NCBI GenBank assembly: GCA_019918135.1
Contig: WBZZ01004019.1
Span: forward strand, 229,001-293,000
Direction of reading: 5' to 3'
DNA length: 64,000 nt
From: Paulinella micropora
Taxonomy: Eukaryota > Cercozoa > Imbricatea > Euglyphida > Paulinellidae
The notes below the pieces were generated by a model. The model did no database searches, was not told the DNA's origin, and worked only from the letters and a program-made list of their open reading frames with translations. Position 1 is the first letter of the stretch. Every line of letters begins with the position of its first letter. The position numbers were made by a program, and so were the translations under genes. Of this stretch, positions 40,586 to 50,430 are shown piece after piece.

Positions 40586-40783
40586 ATGAAACTTAAGACT
40601 AACAAGAAGAAGGCGAAGAAAGCTGTAAAAAAGAAAGTGGAAGAAGAAAGCGAGGATAGCGAAAGCGAAAGTGAGGAAGAAGAGGAAGAGCCCAAACCTA
40701 AGAAGGGTGGTAAGAAGTCTAGCCGTGTTGATGTCAATGTTTATGCGGGACAACCAGAGAAGTCAAAAAAAAGAAAACAATGA
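40586..40783 (+). CDS. Small basic/acidic low-complexity protein
   Basis: 65 residues: Lys-rich start KLKTNKKKAKKAVKKKVEEE, an acidic middle SEDSESESEEEEEEP, then a basic tail with RVDVNVYAGQPEKSKKRKQ. Looks like a nuclear or DNA-associated protein. Followed at once by the 40808-40831 hairpin. Confidence 0.4.
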   Translation: MKLKTNKKKAKKAVKKKVEEESEDSESESEEEEEEPKPKKGGKKSSRVDVNVYAGQPEKSKKRKQ

Positions 40784-40807
40784 TACATCTAAGATATTTT
40801 TAAAGTT

Positions 40808-40831
40808 TTGAAACTTTTGAAAAAGTTTCAA
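40808..40831 (+). terminator. Perfect 11-bp hairpin, 3' end
   Basis: TTGAAACTTTT-GA-AAAAGTTTCAA, 25 nt after the stop of the 40586-40783 gene and 80 nt before the integrase ATG. Confidence 0.6.
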
Positions 40832-40912
40832 TATATAACTTTATGCACGACTTATTATTTACTCTTTTATATATTGTGATAAACTACCTTTCTATTTTAT
40901 TCGCATATAGCA

Positions 40913-41895
40913 ATGGACCATAAGCATACAACCGCTAACTCACAACTGGAAGAAACTCTAGGCAAACTTGAAAAACAGAAAATTGAAGAGGCTTCTGAAA
41001 TACACCATCAATCTAAGAACCCTAAAAAATGGAATACTATACTATTCCCTGAGCCTGAACCATTAAGCCAAGTGTTTATTGACCTTATCGATATGTCTAA
41101 ATAGCTACTAAGAAAGGAAACAAAAACTACAATTTTGGTTTAGTAATGATTGATGTTTATTCTCGTCGTGGTTGGATTGAACCGATCAAAAATAAAACAA
41201 CCAGTGAAGTATTAGAAGGATTCAAGAAAATGCCTAAACCTAAAAGAATTACATCTGACAACGGCAGTGAATATAAAGGGCAAGTAGCCGAATACTTCAA
41301 AGAGAACGAGTTAGAACACGCAACAAACGAAGTTGGTGACCACCGAACTATGGGCATAGTAGATAGATTTATTAGAACAATAAGGAACGATTTAAATTTT
41401 ATGTGGGAAGTTAATGATAATTTTATTTGGGTTCCTTACATTCATGAAATTGTGGAAAATTATAATAATACATACCATAATACAATAAAAGCTACACCTA
41501 TGGAAGTCTATGAAGGTAAAAAGAAAAATGACCAAGAAATATATAGAGCTAGTCTTATTAATAAATTTCCTAAGGGCTCAACCGTTAGAAAAGAAATAGA
41601 ACGAACCGTTTTTTCTAAAGGTGATGTTCAATACTCCAAGAAAGTATATACAGTAAAAGGCCGGAAAGGTTTTAAGTTGATACTTGGTGAAAACGAACTA
41701 GTCAGTCCTCACCAATTATTAAAGTTTAAAATGAAAGAACAAACGGACGAAGTTAAACCTCAATTAGCTGACAAAGTCAAGGAAGCAATTAAGGAAAAGA
41801 AGACAGATCACTTATTAAAGTCATTAGATATAAGACCGGAGAATATCCGTAGTAGTGCCCGGATTAAGAAGAAAAAAGATATACTTGATTTGTAA
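40913..41895 (+). pseudogene. int: Polinton-type integrase (rve/DDE)
   Basis: Integrates the viral DNA, consistent with the 6-bp target duplication. Starts MDHKHTTANSQLEETLGKLE. First catalytic Asp in VFIDLIDMSK; a frameshift near 41100 leads to KKGNKNYNFGLVMIDVYSRR. Second Asp in ITSDNGSEYKG; Glu downstream near NYNNTYHNTIKATPMEVYEG. The C-terminal chromodomain-like/basic part contains GENELVSPHQLLKFK and ends ARIKKKKDILDL. About 325 residues. Close relative of the remnant at 875-1870. Confidence 0.88.
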
Positions 41896-41930
41896 TAAAG
41901 ATAAATAACAAAATTCCTCATTTATTTTTT

Positions 41931-42472
41931 TTATTCGATGAGAGCAGGAATTATTTTTTCGATCTGCTCAAGCTTGCCTTCAAAGTTTTTTTGAACATTT
42001 GCCAAGCTTGGAGAGAAACATTTCGTTTTGTCTGTCAAGAAGACAACCCACACGCGGTCTCCGGTGCTGATATTTTTCACAGAGCTTGCTGCACCAACTC
42101 CTGTTATATCTACAAACTTCTCTTCCTTGGTTTTTGAAATTACCAATTTGTTTTCACCAAGACTGACGTAGAAAGACTTAATAGTTTTTGTCCGAGTAAA
42201 TTTCTTTTTCTTTCCTCCACCAGACAAATCGACTTCCTTCATTTTTTCTGTTATCCCTGCAAGCACTGAAGGTTTTTCCTTCAAAACAAAAACATAAACA
42301 TAAGAAACAAAAAACAAGACAAAAATAAATTACCTTAGCTTCAGCTGCTGGTGCAGGTGCAGGTGCAACAGGCTCCTACAATACACAAAAATCAATGGAG
42401 ACAACAAAAAAGAAAAGATATTATTACCTATGGAGCTGGAGCAAGCTCGTCAGTCTTCTTCTTGGGAGGCAT
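41931..42472 (-). CDS. Spliced small Lys/Pro-rich protein in the PLV
   Basis: Three exons on the minus strand: 42472-42428 (MPPKKKTDELAPAP), 42375-42334 (EPVAPAPAPAAEAK), 42278-41931 (EKPSVLAGITEKMKEVDLSG ... EQIEKIIPALIE). Introns of 52 and 55 nt have GTAATA/GTAATT donors, T-rich bodies and TGTAG/TGAAG acceptors; exons 2-3 join in phase 0. A TAG lies just before the first donor, so the exon 1 junction or a base there is uncertain. The body has GGGKKKKFTRTKT and beta-rich sequence. Function unknown. Sits between the integrase and the right inverted repeat. Confidence 0.5.
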
Positions 42473-42567
42473 AGCAACCTACACATAAACACACAGGAGG
42501 GACAACTATGTATTTATGTGTAGGAGTAGTTTTAAGTCGTGCTCAGGACTTTATATAGTCAGCTATT

Positions 42568-43041
42568 TTACCCCTCAACCCTATTTCTGTATTTATTATA
42601 TTTATCAAGCACATCATCAAAGCTATCACCATCACTTATCAACTTCCTAGCATATGTTTCATCTCTTTCACTCAATGGTTGCTTCCTAGCTAGCAACCAG
42701 CTATCTAACAATCTCTCCTCTTTCTTTCTTCTTTCTTCTTCTCTCTTTCTCTTTCTTTTCATTTTATCATTATTCTTCTTTCTGTTCTTCTCTTCTTCTA
42801 TTGCTGCTAATCTTTCATCTATCGCATCATCTCTTTCTTCAAGTTCTTCTTTCTTTTTTGTTAACTCTTTTATTTTTTCATTTATCAATTCGATTTGATT
42901 ACTTACTGTTATTTTATGTCTATTTACTATGCTTTCTTGTTTATCCATATAATATTCTATCCAGTCATTACTGTCTCTGCTTATACTCTCGTTATCAGAA
43001 TTATCAGAAAAATTATCAAGGTTATCAAAATTATTAGACAT
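42568..43041 (-). CDS. Coiled-coil protein
   Basis: 157 residues, intact: Asn/Asp/Ser-rich N-terminus, then a Lys/Glu coiled coil (ELINEKIKELTKKKEELEER) with a very basic block KRKRKREEERRKKEER, and a C-terminus SDGDSFDDVLDKYNKYRNRV. Last gene before the right inverted repeat. Function unknown. Confidence 0.5.
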   Translation of the reverse strand: MSNNFDNLDNFSDNSDNESISRDSNDWIEYYMDKQESIVNRHKITVSNQIELINEKIKELTKKKEELEERDDAIDERLAAIEEEKNRKKNNDKMKRKRKREEERRKKEERLLDSWLLARKQPLSERDETYARKLISDGDSFDDVLDKYNKYRNRVEG

Positions 43042-43354
43042 ATATCACTTTTATATATTTTGCTAAGAGGTAAAATGGCCTTCTTTTCGCTTTGTCAAAA
43101 ATCGTGTTTTTGGCAAAGGAGAAAATCTGTTGGTCTATTTTGCAGTTTTCGTGCAAAAAAAATATCAGTCATCAATGTTTCGGTCACGGGCTCATTTCCT
43201 TTTTATTTGTCCGTTACCTTTTTATTTTGTCGTGGACCGAAGTGGTTATTTCGAAAAATTCTGTTTTGATGCCTGTTGTCTATGATTTTCTTTTTTCTTA
43301 ATTCCTTATTGATATTTTTCTATTATTTTACGAAAGTGAAATGTATGAATGATT

Positions 43355-43451
43355 ATCGTTGCCTTTTTGTTCCTGCGGGCCGACCGTGTGTGTCTCTGGA
43401 GGCGGGGGGTGTGTATTGAAAAACTGTCTAGAAGTGGCCCCCTATACTACT
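43355..43451 (-). repeat. Right terminal inverted repeat of PLV
   Basis: Reverse complement of the left repeat at 6492-6588, ending CTATACTACT at the junction. Confidence 0.9.
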
Positions 43452-43457
43452 GGTAAA
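43452..43457. repeat. PLV target-site duplication, right copy (GGTAAA)
   Basis: Matches 6486-6491. Confidence 0.85.
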
Positions 43458-43647
43458 GGACGGAAAACGAGTGTTAAAAGGTGGAGGACTACCCCCCATT
43501 GAAGAAATACAACGGTTGGTTACTGCTCTCAATCAGGGGCTTAAGAGTAGAACAGTGACAGACGGGTTGATTACGAGCCAGGAGGGAGAATATGACGTCA
43601 GAGTCGGTAACTGCTTATGCGGTAGTAGCACCCCATACGGATTATGA
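43458..43647 (+). pseudogene. Right part of host ORF split by the PLV
   Basis: Continues the frame of 6442-6491 once the element is removed: KDGKRVLKGGGLPPIEEIQR ... ITSQEGEYDVRVGN, ending at TGA 43645-43647. The next open frame (43592 on) overlaps it by one frameshift, so they may be one gene. Confidence 0.4.
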
Positions 43648-44154
43648 ATCCTTTAGCAATTTACGCCCGGTTGAAATCCCGTGGGATTTGCTAACACGGG
43701 AACAGAAGATAGACGAAAATGATTTTCGTACAAAGTTGAACATGTGGGTGTTTGCATGCAAATTATATCACGATGGGGATAATTGGCGGGCTGCTCGTTT
43801 TCAAGTCCACCATCTCGAAGCACAACTGGTTCTTGAAAGGAATCACCCAGAACAGTTTTTGGTAAAGTTGCAAAATCAAGCTCATGCTCTGTTTCTACGT
43901 CGTCGACGTGGCTGCAGGAATGCAAATGCATGTGTTTTCCGATATCTTGCGGTGCAAGGATCTCTCCATCCTTTTTTGGTGAGTCCGAAAACATGGATAT
44001 CGAAGAGAAAGACGGGCTGCTGGAACTAGACGTGGAGGGAGCACTACTGATTGACAACCTGTGCCCTCTTGCTAGCGCCCGGCCCACAGGAGAAGACGCG
44101 ATGCTTGCTGTAGATGAGCTATTTCCAGGCGCCGATGAAACATCGAGATTTTGA
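43592..44154 (+). pseudogene. Host exon-like region
   Basis: Frame 43592-44029 (MTSESVTAYAVVAPHTDYES ... VHHLEAQLVLERNHPEQF) followed by a shifted frame to 44154 (MDIEEKDGLLELDVEGALL, GEDAMLAVDELFPGAD). Amphipathic, acidic; no domain recognised. Probably the 5' exons of the ParB-like gene downstream. Confidence 0.35.
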
Positions 44155-44889
44155 GGATACATGGAAAAGTCGAAAAGGTGTAAATTGGAAAAACAAATCC
44201 AAAAAATGCTTTTTTTCCGGTCTCACAGATAAAAATAACCGAATGGAGTCTACTCGGACGTTTTCAGCATTTTGGTGTTTGTAGGAAAACCAATTTATGA
44301 CGATGACAGAAAAGCATCCTTTTTTTTTGAAAATTTGATTTTTTTGGAGGAAATTTCAAATCAAATTTTCAATTTAAAGGCACTTGCCACGTTCTTTTGC
44401 TCAAATGCGGCAAAGGACAAATAAGTGTAGGAAAAATTGGTACTGAACGGTGCTCATGGCTAAAAAAAATATCAGGCAGAGAAAAACGGAAAGCAAAAAT
44501 GGTCCAATTTATCATTGCGCCATTTACAACGTTCAGGCCTAAATTTTTTTGGCACGCTCCGAATTTTACAGGTTGCGCGTCCCTTGGGTCATGTGATTCC
44601 TCAGATCTCGACTTGGGATCAAAGTCGAAAGTGCCTACTGAGCCGGGTACAGACCCTGCTCTTGACTGGCTCGCCACCGAACACCATTATTTTTTGGTAT
44701 CAGGTAAAATTGCTTGAAGATGCCGAGAACGTGAGGTGGTAAAACACCTGCTACTAAGGAGACCAAGACGAGACCAACTGCTTCCAATAGAGCAGTCGGA
44801 GCGGGCCGTTCGCGTACGAACGCGGTAATTTTTTTACCTCGATTTCTTATTACAAAAAAAAGTCGGAGTAGGGTCTACTCCTATGTTTT
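44155..44889. other. AT-rich intron-like stretch
   Basis: T- and A-rich DNA with no stable frame, containing one copy of the intron hairpin (44862-44882) and a degenerate one near 44246. Probably one or more introns. Confidence 0.4.
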
Positions 44890-45849
44890 TTTATTTTTGT
44901 TTGTTCGCAGGCAAACGAGTACAGCGTTCCATGCACAAAAGCCGAGATGACGATTGCTGTGCTTCCTCTGCAACCTCGCAGGGGCAGGGGAGGAGCTCCT
45001 GAAATGAGGTGGAACATCAAACCCTTGGAACAGGGTGCAGGGCAGGTCCAGTTGGACCCGGAAAAAGACATCGAGAAGATTCTTTTCGATCCAACTGAAT
45101 TGGAGACCAAGATTTTTTGCAACAATGGCAAGCGGTACGTCATGTCTGTAATTTTGTATCAATCACATTCTTGGAAATTTACTGTTTCAGCTAATTGTTT
45201 TGTGTGTGTTGTTTTTGAGATTTTTTAAAAAATTTTAATCAAAATCCTCAATTTTTTGGTTTGTGATAACTAGATACTCCGTCGTGAGCTCAGATTCATC
45301 CCTCCAACTCAAGGTTGGAGATCTTTACTTGTTCATGGTGTTCAGGAAGAGTGGCCCAAGGTACTTTTCAGCCTCTTTTTTTTACAAAAAACCGTTACTT
45401 GTTGCATACGGCGTCCCATGTTTTTTATCACAACCTATAATTTTGATGTCTGGACAGTCATATTTTCATGTTGTGATAATGTATGCTGTCAAACAATCTG
45501 AAAAAACAGGAGTAGACCCTACTCCGACTTTCTTTCTGCGATGACTGCTAAAATTTCGTTGTTACTTTTGGTGTGATTTTGGTACTTCAAGGAAAAAAGG
45601 AATTTTTGCGTATTCACAGAGCTTTGATTTTGTGTTCAGTTGTTCGCCAAGTGGTCCGCATTGAAACTTGCAAGCAAAGAGGAACTACAAAATGTGCTCG
45701 TGCAAGAGTCCAAGCAAGAAATTGGAGTGCCAAAGTGAAAAAACTGAAACAAGCATGGTAATTTTTCCTTTCCTTTTGTTGCTTTTCAAGCTTCTCTGAT
45801 GTCTCGGCCGTTTTACACCAAAAAAAAAATCGGAGTAGACCCTACTCCT
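44862..45849. repeat. Intron hairpin repeat, copies at 44862, 45509, 45829
   Basis: Copies of GTCGGAGTAG-GGT-CTACTCCGAC or its reverse complement (GGAGTAGACCCTACTCC core) at 44862-44882, 45509-45529 and 45829-45849, each inside an intron of the ParB-like gene. Confidence 0.8.
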
Positions 45850-47364
45850 ACAACTTATATTTTTTATACAGGAGCAGGCCGGAAATTTTGGACTCAATTG
45901 TTCAAAGAGCGGGCCTCATGGTTCCAGAGAAGCAACGTGGTAAGCATTCTTGCTGCCTTTTGCATTCAATGTAGTGATTCATTTTTCCTTAATTGTGTTG
46001 TTCTCAGATTCAACCTCTGAAGTTTCTGCCTCGTCGACATCGTCGACGTCGTCGTCTTCGTCTTCTCCATCGTCGTCGTCTTCTTCTTCGTCGTCGTCGT
46101 CTTTGTCTTCTTTACCACCAACGATTTACATCTTGCCTGGTGATATTTCTCGATCTGGATCAGGATTAAAATCAGCAACCTCGGCAGCTCCCACAGCTCA
46201 GGTGTCAGCTCCCAAGCCGGCACCAACCCTGAATTCTTCAACATCACCGCCCAATCCCTTGCTTGAAAAAAGTCTGAAACCGACGTTGCAACTGTGGCTG
46301 TTGAACCTGAGAAGAAGTCTGAGGACCCCCTTGCGCCCAAACCAGTTGAAAATCCGCAATCAACATCAGAGGAAGCAAGGGAAGAGGTTATTTCAGTTGC
46401 ATCGGACGAGAAGGAAGAGGATGGGGAATATGAGGAAGAAGATGAAGATGAAGAAAGTGAAGCCGACACCACTGAGTCAACCAAGTCCAAAGGATCTTCT
46501 TCTAGCAAGCTCCCGTTACTCAAGCGAAAAAAAGGCAAGCAAGAAAAGGATACAGAGAACGCCTGCAATCCCAGGAAGAAACGCAAGAACGCTTCGAAGC
46601 CCAAGAGCACTAGTACCGCGAGGCTGAATTCCCAGGAAGCCAAGGATGAAACCAGGCAACAACAAGAAAGGGCTTCAGAAATCATGCAACAAGAAGCTTT
46701 GAAAAATCATTTGCTCAAGAAAGGCTTCTTATTGCTCGACGTTGAAGTGCGCTCTTTGCAGATAAAAAGAGACCATTTGGTCGGGGTGAAAGAAATTTTT
46801 ATTCCCCGCATGTACCGCGCGCCGGAACTATGGCAAATTCGTCCCTTCCTCAAAGATCACGCCCAGTCTCTGTCTACCAAGTTGGCTGAGAATCGTTTCC
46901 CAGACCTGCCTGAACCATACCTTGTTCCAGTGAAGCTTACTGAACTTGGCAAGAAAAATGTGAGAAATTTGACTGAGAATTACATCGACCCTTTCTGGAA
47001 TAACTCTTTGAACTGGCAGCAATTCACCAGCAAGGAGCAGTTCGAAGCTGAGGCTCCCGGACTTTTTGGTGAGGGCAAGGTCAATCAAAACACCGAAATG
47101 CAGTGGCCACCTTATACATCCAGCCAGCAATTTCCCAGCAACAAGCACCAGGACATCTACTATCTTGTCATCGGTGGGAACCATAGTGTTGCTGTAGTGA
47201 AGATGTATCTGGAGAACTATGGACAAGGTGTATGGCATCCAAACTTGCTGTTTCGTGCCAGCAAGCTGTATATCAACTTAACGTCTGACGAGATAGCGAG
47301 GGCCGTGGGGAAAATGAGCTCTGATTATCAGGAAAACGTCTGACAAACCGACGTATTTTCCAAG
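44890..47364 (+). pseudogene. ParB-like-domain protein, N-terminal and central exons
   Basis: Exons with GT-AG introns: about 44890-45135 (MRWNIKPLEQGAGQVQLDPE), 45274-45360 (YSVVSSDSSLQLKVGDLYLF), about 45640-45760 and 45873-45943, then a long exon from 46008 with a Ser-rich and acidic region, a one-base frameshift near 46290, and a folded domain to 47364. That domain has EVRSLQIKRDHLVGVKEIFI, YLVPVKLTEL and IYYLVIGGNHSVAVVKMYL; the GGNHxVAVxK element is typical of ParB/sulfiredoxin-fold nucleases and CTP switches. KKRKNASKPKS suggests nuclear location. Host or transposon gene; role unknown. Confidence 0.5.
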
Positions 47365-47738
47365 GTCACACCATTTCAATTTCAAACACATAATGTCGGA
47401 GTAGGGTCTACTCTAGTAGGGTCTACTCCGACTTTTTTTTTTGTGAACACGTAATGTCGAAGTAGACCCTACTCCGACATTTTGTTTGTGAACAAATTTT
47501 TACTGATTGATTTTTTGCGAAGTAATATTGACTCATTGACCGTTTCACAAAAAAAAAAAGTCGGAGTAGGGTCTACTCGATCATTATGTTTTTTTCCCGG
47601 CCCAGAAAATTTTTTTCGACCGTAATTTTCCGATTTTTTCCGAAATGTAGGAGTAGACCCTATTCCTACGTATGTATTTTTTCCCCAAAATTTCGACATG
47701 TTTTTTCCAAAATACAAAATTTTTATTACTTTCTGTAG
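47365..47738 (+). other. Intron packed with hairpin repeats
   Basis: GT at 47365 (after CCAAG), T-rich, AG at 47737-47738. Contains the hairpin copies at 47395-47432 (fused double copy), 47456-47481, 47559-47579 and 47645-47670. Confidence 0.6.
47395..47670. repeat. Intron hairpin repeat, cluster of 5
   Basis: Five copies in both orientations within 280 bp: a direct double copy at 47395-47432, then 47456-47481, 47559-47579 and 47645-47670; several are followed by a T-run. Confidence 0.8.
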
Positions 47739-48937
47739 GTGCAGAAACTTCGGGAGCTTTTCAATGTGTACATTCCCATGGATTGCGATAACACGGAGGA
47801 TAAGGATGACTTTTGCAAGTCACTGGTTAGTCCTCACGTAATGGAATATGGGAGTAACAACATCTTGCCCCAAGTTGATCCCTGGTCGATGCTTCAAGAC
47901 GCGGGAGTCGTTACTTATGCTCATTGGCCTGATGAGGAAAGATTAAGGATGCAGGTTGACCAAAGCGGATCACCGTACCCCAGATCAGAAGAGGATCATG
48001 ACCCAGTACAATATTCTCACTAACAACTTCGTTCTACTGCGCTGCGCTGCACTGCCCCAAAGGTTGTGGACCATGCTTGAACGACTCAACAACAAGGTTC
48101 AAAACCAATAGATGTATGGTCTTCCTGCGGTCAAGAATGCACAAAAGAAGGCGGCAAAAACTGGAAGTGACGAAGACTTAAACGAAGCTCTTTCCAAGGT
48201 CGACTTTTCAAAATACGACAAGCCCGTATCCAAAAACTTCATCAGAAACATCACGACTGGGGTTCATGACACCCTCCTTGAGGAATGTTACAACAATTTG
48301 ACTCCTTCTCAAGCAGCTACCTGGCTCAGCACCCAGAAGGATATCCTCACGTTGCGGACGTGTATCGCACATAATTTCGAAGCAACAGACAACACTATGG
48401 AATGCCTGCGTTCTGTCTTGGGACCGCAATTCACCGAGGAGTGGCTGCTTACCTTCGCCAGGAAAAAGCCCAAGTTTCTAGAAAAATTTATCGCAGAGGA
48501 GAAGAAAAGAGTCAAGTTAGAAAAAAAACAAGCTCTCCTTGGCAAGCAAAGCGCCAAGCCGAAGTTTCTGAGGCACCATCCGCCCAGGAGGAGGAGGAGG
48601 AAGATGAGGGCGGCGAACCTAAACTTGACCATGCTTTTTGGCAATCCTTGTACAATAAGCTTGATCATGATATCAAAAACGTTCTCCGGCAATGGCACTT
48701 TCGACAATGCGAATCTCGAAAAGCACGTGTCGCACGTGGCCTTAAAATGTTGGAAAGTCCGTCTAAGGAAGACGAAAATGCTGACGAAGGAGACGATGGC
48801 GATGATCATCAATACGATCTGGTCCTGTGCCCTCACGTTGTGAGACTGGAAGGTTCTCGCTATGCATTTTTCTACAATGCGGTCGTCAGTATTTATGGCG
48901 AACAAGCTAACCTCACTCTCGCCTTCGGCAGGCACAG
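47739..48937 (+). pseudogene. ParB-like-domain protein, C-terminal part
   Basis: Continues after the intron: VQKLRELFNVYIPMDCDNTE, frameshift near 48000, TAG at 48109-48111, then MYGLPAVKNAQKKAAKTGSD, SKYDKPVSKNFIRNITTGVH, LTPSQAATWLSTQKDILTL, and after another frameshift near 48560 an acidic linker and HVVRLEGSRYAFFYNAVVSI. Helical, with a Glu-rich linker. No family recognised beyond the upstream ParB-like fold. Confidence 0.4.
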
Positions 48938-49662
48938 ATGGCGGGACAGAGAGAAAATGTTGAAGTTAATGTTAATATTACTGACAATTCAGTCGTTAAT
49001 TTTGCTATTAACACTCCCACAGTTGTTGGCACTGGCCAATATTTGAGAGTTTGTATTCCTCTTCATTATTTCTCTGGCATCTTTAACGAGGAAACTCTCA
49101 TTCCTCCCTCTCTGATTAGTGGTATGAGGCTTCGCTTGACATTTGCACATCAGGAAGCATTTGCCATTATTGGAAGCACTGATGGTAAGGTTTCTCCTGG
49201 GTTTGATGGTTCTGCTTTGACTTACATCCAGTTGTAATGCTGGAAACCTTCTCACTTGTTCCTGCCGTGCAGAGAAATATTTTGGAACAGATGGGAAGCA
49301 AGGATGGGCTTCCATACACTTACGAAACATATTACAACCAAAAAGCAAATCCGGGCACGTCCGATGATTTTAATCTTCAAGTCAATAAGGCCGTTGCCCG
49401 TGCTGAGTGCTTGCATATCGTAACTCAAAATGTGCTCGCTGATAGTGCTAGTAATGATAATTTGGGAACTGCTCAAATGCCTTATAAGCAGTATCAGTGT
49501 CGTATTTGTGATTGGTATGCCCCGCAACAAAAGATGGAACTCGGAGGAAGCACCGATACTCTTGCAGTCGTTCAACGAGGATGTGCAGAATTGTATATTA
49601 ACAAATCTCCAAGCGACTATGGGCATTCGCGATACTTACATGTCTTCGTCTGTTTCTCTTGA
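48938..49662 (+). pseudogene. Capsid-like beta-rich protein, one frameshift
   Basis: Starts MAGQRENVEVNVNITDNSVV. Beta-rich with YLRVCIPLHYFSGIFN, LISGMRLRLTFAHQEAFAII and, after a frameshift near 49235, SLVPAVQRNILEQMG, LPYTYETYYNQKA and DFNLQVNKAVARAECLHIV. This arrangement (PLHY..GIFN, SG.R.R., YTYE..Y, N.QVNKAV.RA) resembles a group of single jelly-roll capsid-like proteins I associate with small eukaryotic viruses, but I cannot name a family. Could instead be a host beta-sandwich protein. Its end is close to the minus-strand copia LTR. Confidence 0.3.
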
Positions 49663-49699
49663 AAACAATTTGCTAGAATAATCCATGACCGGTCGATAA

Positions 49700-50096
49700 T
49701 GTGGGGGATTAAACTAATGGACTTCCTAGTTTGAATAAAAACACTTTAATGAGATGGAAATTAATTGTAATGTAACGGAATATAATAAATCACATGGTTT
49801 CCTATTCTAGAATTTATAGAAACACAATAAATGACTGATAAAGTGACCATGGTATGACTGTAATACAGTGAATCATGGTCATTGTTCTAGATAACAGATA
49901 GATCGGTGCGGTTGTATGTGTTTATGTGTAAATCGGCAATATTACTGTGGTTAAAGGAAATAATTACGATAATAATCGGCATTATCCATTATTGATAAAT
50001 TAGAATGCTCAGGTAAAAGTGGTAATAATGTGGCAATTCTGAGTTCCACGGTTAATAATAAGAAGGAATAAAATATCACGGATTTGTGGTCCTACA
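49700..50096 (-). repeat. 3' LTR of minus-strand copia element (putative)
   Basis: On the minus strand starts TGTAGGACCAC immediately after a purine tract GGGGGGAG (50097-50105), and ends in CCCCCACA at 49700. Second LTR not seen, so boundaries are tentative. Confidence 0.45.
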
Positions 50097-50430
50097 CTCC
50101 CCCCGAACTCAGCACCCCTCCCTTCACGGGCGGAATCGATCGCGTCTCATGTAGAGCATTCGCAGAATAGCATTATTACCGTTCACGACAGCTATAAGAG
50201 AGAATTCCTTAGCTTTCATTATTCACCACACCGATTCAATTCTCCGTCACTCACCCTCCCTTTTAGGTGTGACACTTCCCATCGTTATTGGAGCACACAT
50301 CCCGTAATCATGCATGTAACTTGTGCAAATCGCCAAGCGAAGCTAACATAGTTGACCGCTGGATTCAAGTCACGGTAAAATAAAAACGTGATCTTTAATC
50401 GTAAGTTAATTATCCGTACATTCCATCTCG
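50097..50430 (-). other. Copia 3' untranslated region
   Basis: Between the RNase H stop (50431) and the polypurine tract; no frame. Confidence 0.4.

Larger units (their letters stand above)
6492..43451. mobile_element. Integrated Polinton-like virus (complete, with insert)
   Basis: Bounded by terminal inverted repeats starting AGTAGTATAGGG and a 6-bp target duplication. Gene set: protein-primed DNA polymerase B, lipase-like protein, predicted fibre/penton-type protein, major capsid, minor capsid, adenain-like protease, packaging ATPase, S74 fibre and rve integrase. Replication genes read rightward at the left end, structural genes leftward in one block (28600-40185), and the integrase rightward near the right end. 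Length is 36.96 kb, or about 21.3 kb without the GC-rich insert at 10731-26396. AT-rich apart from that insert. Confidence 0.9.
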
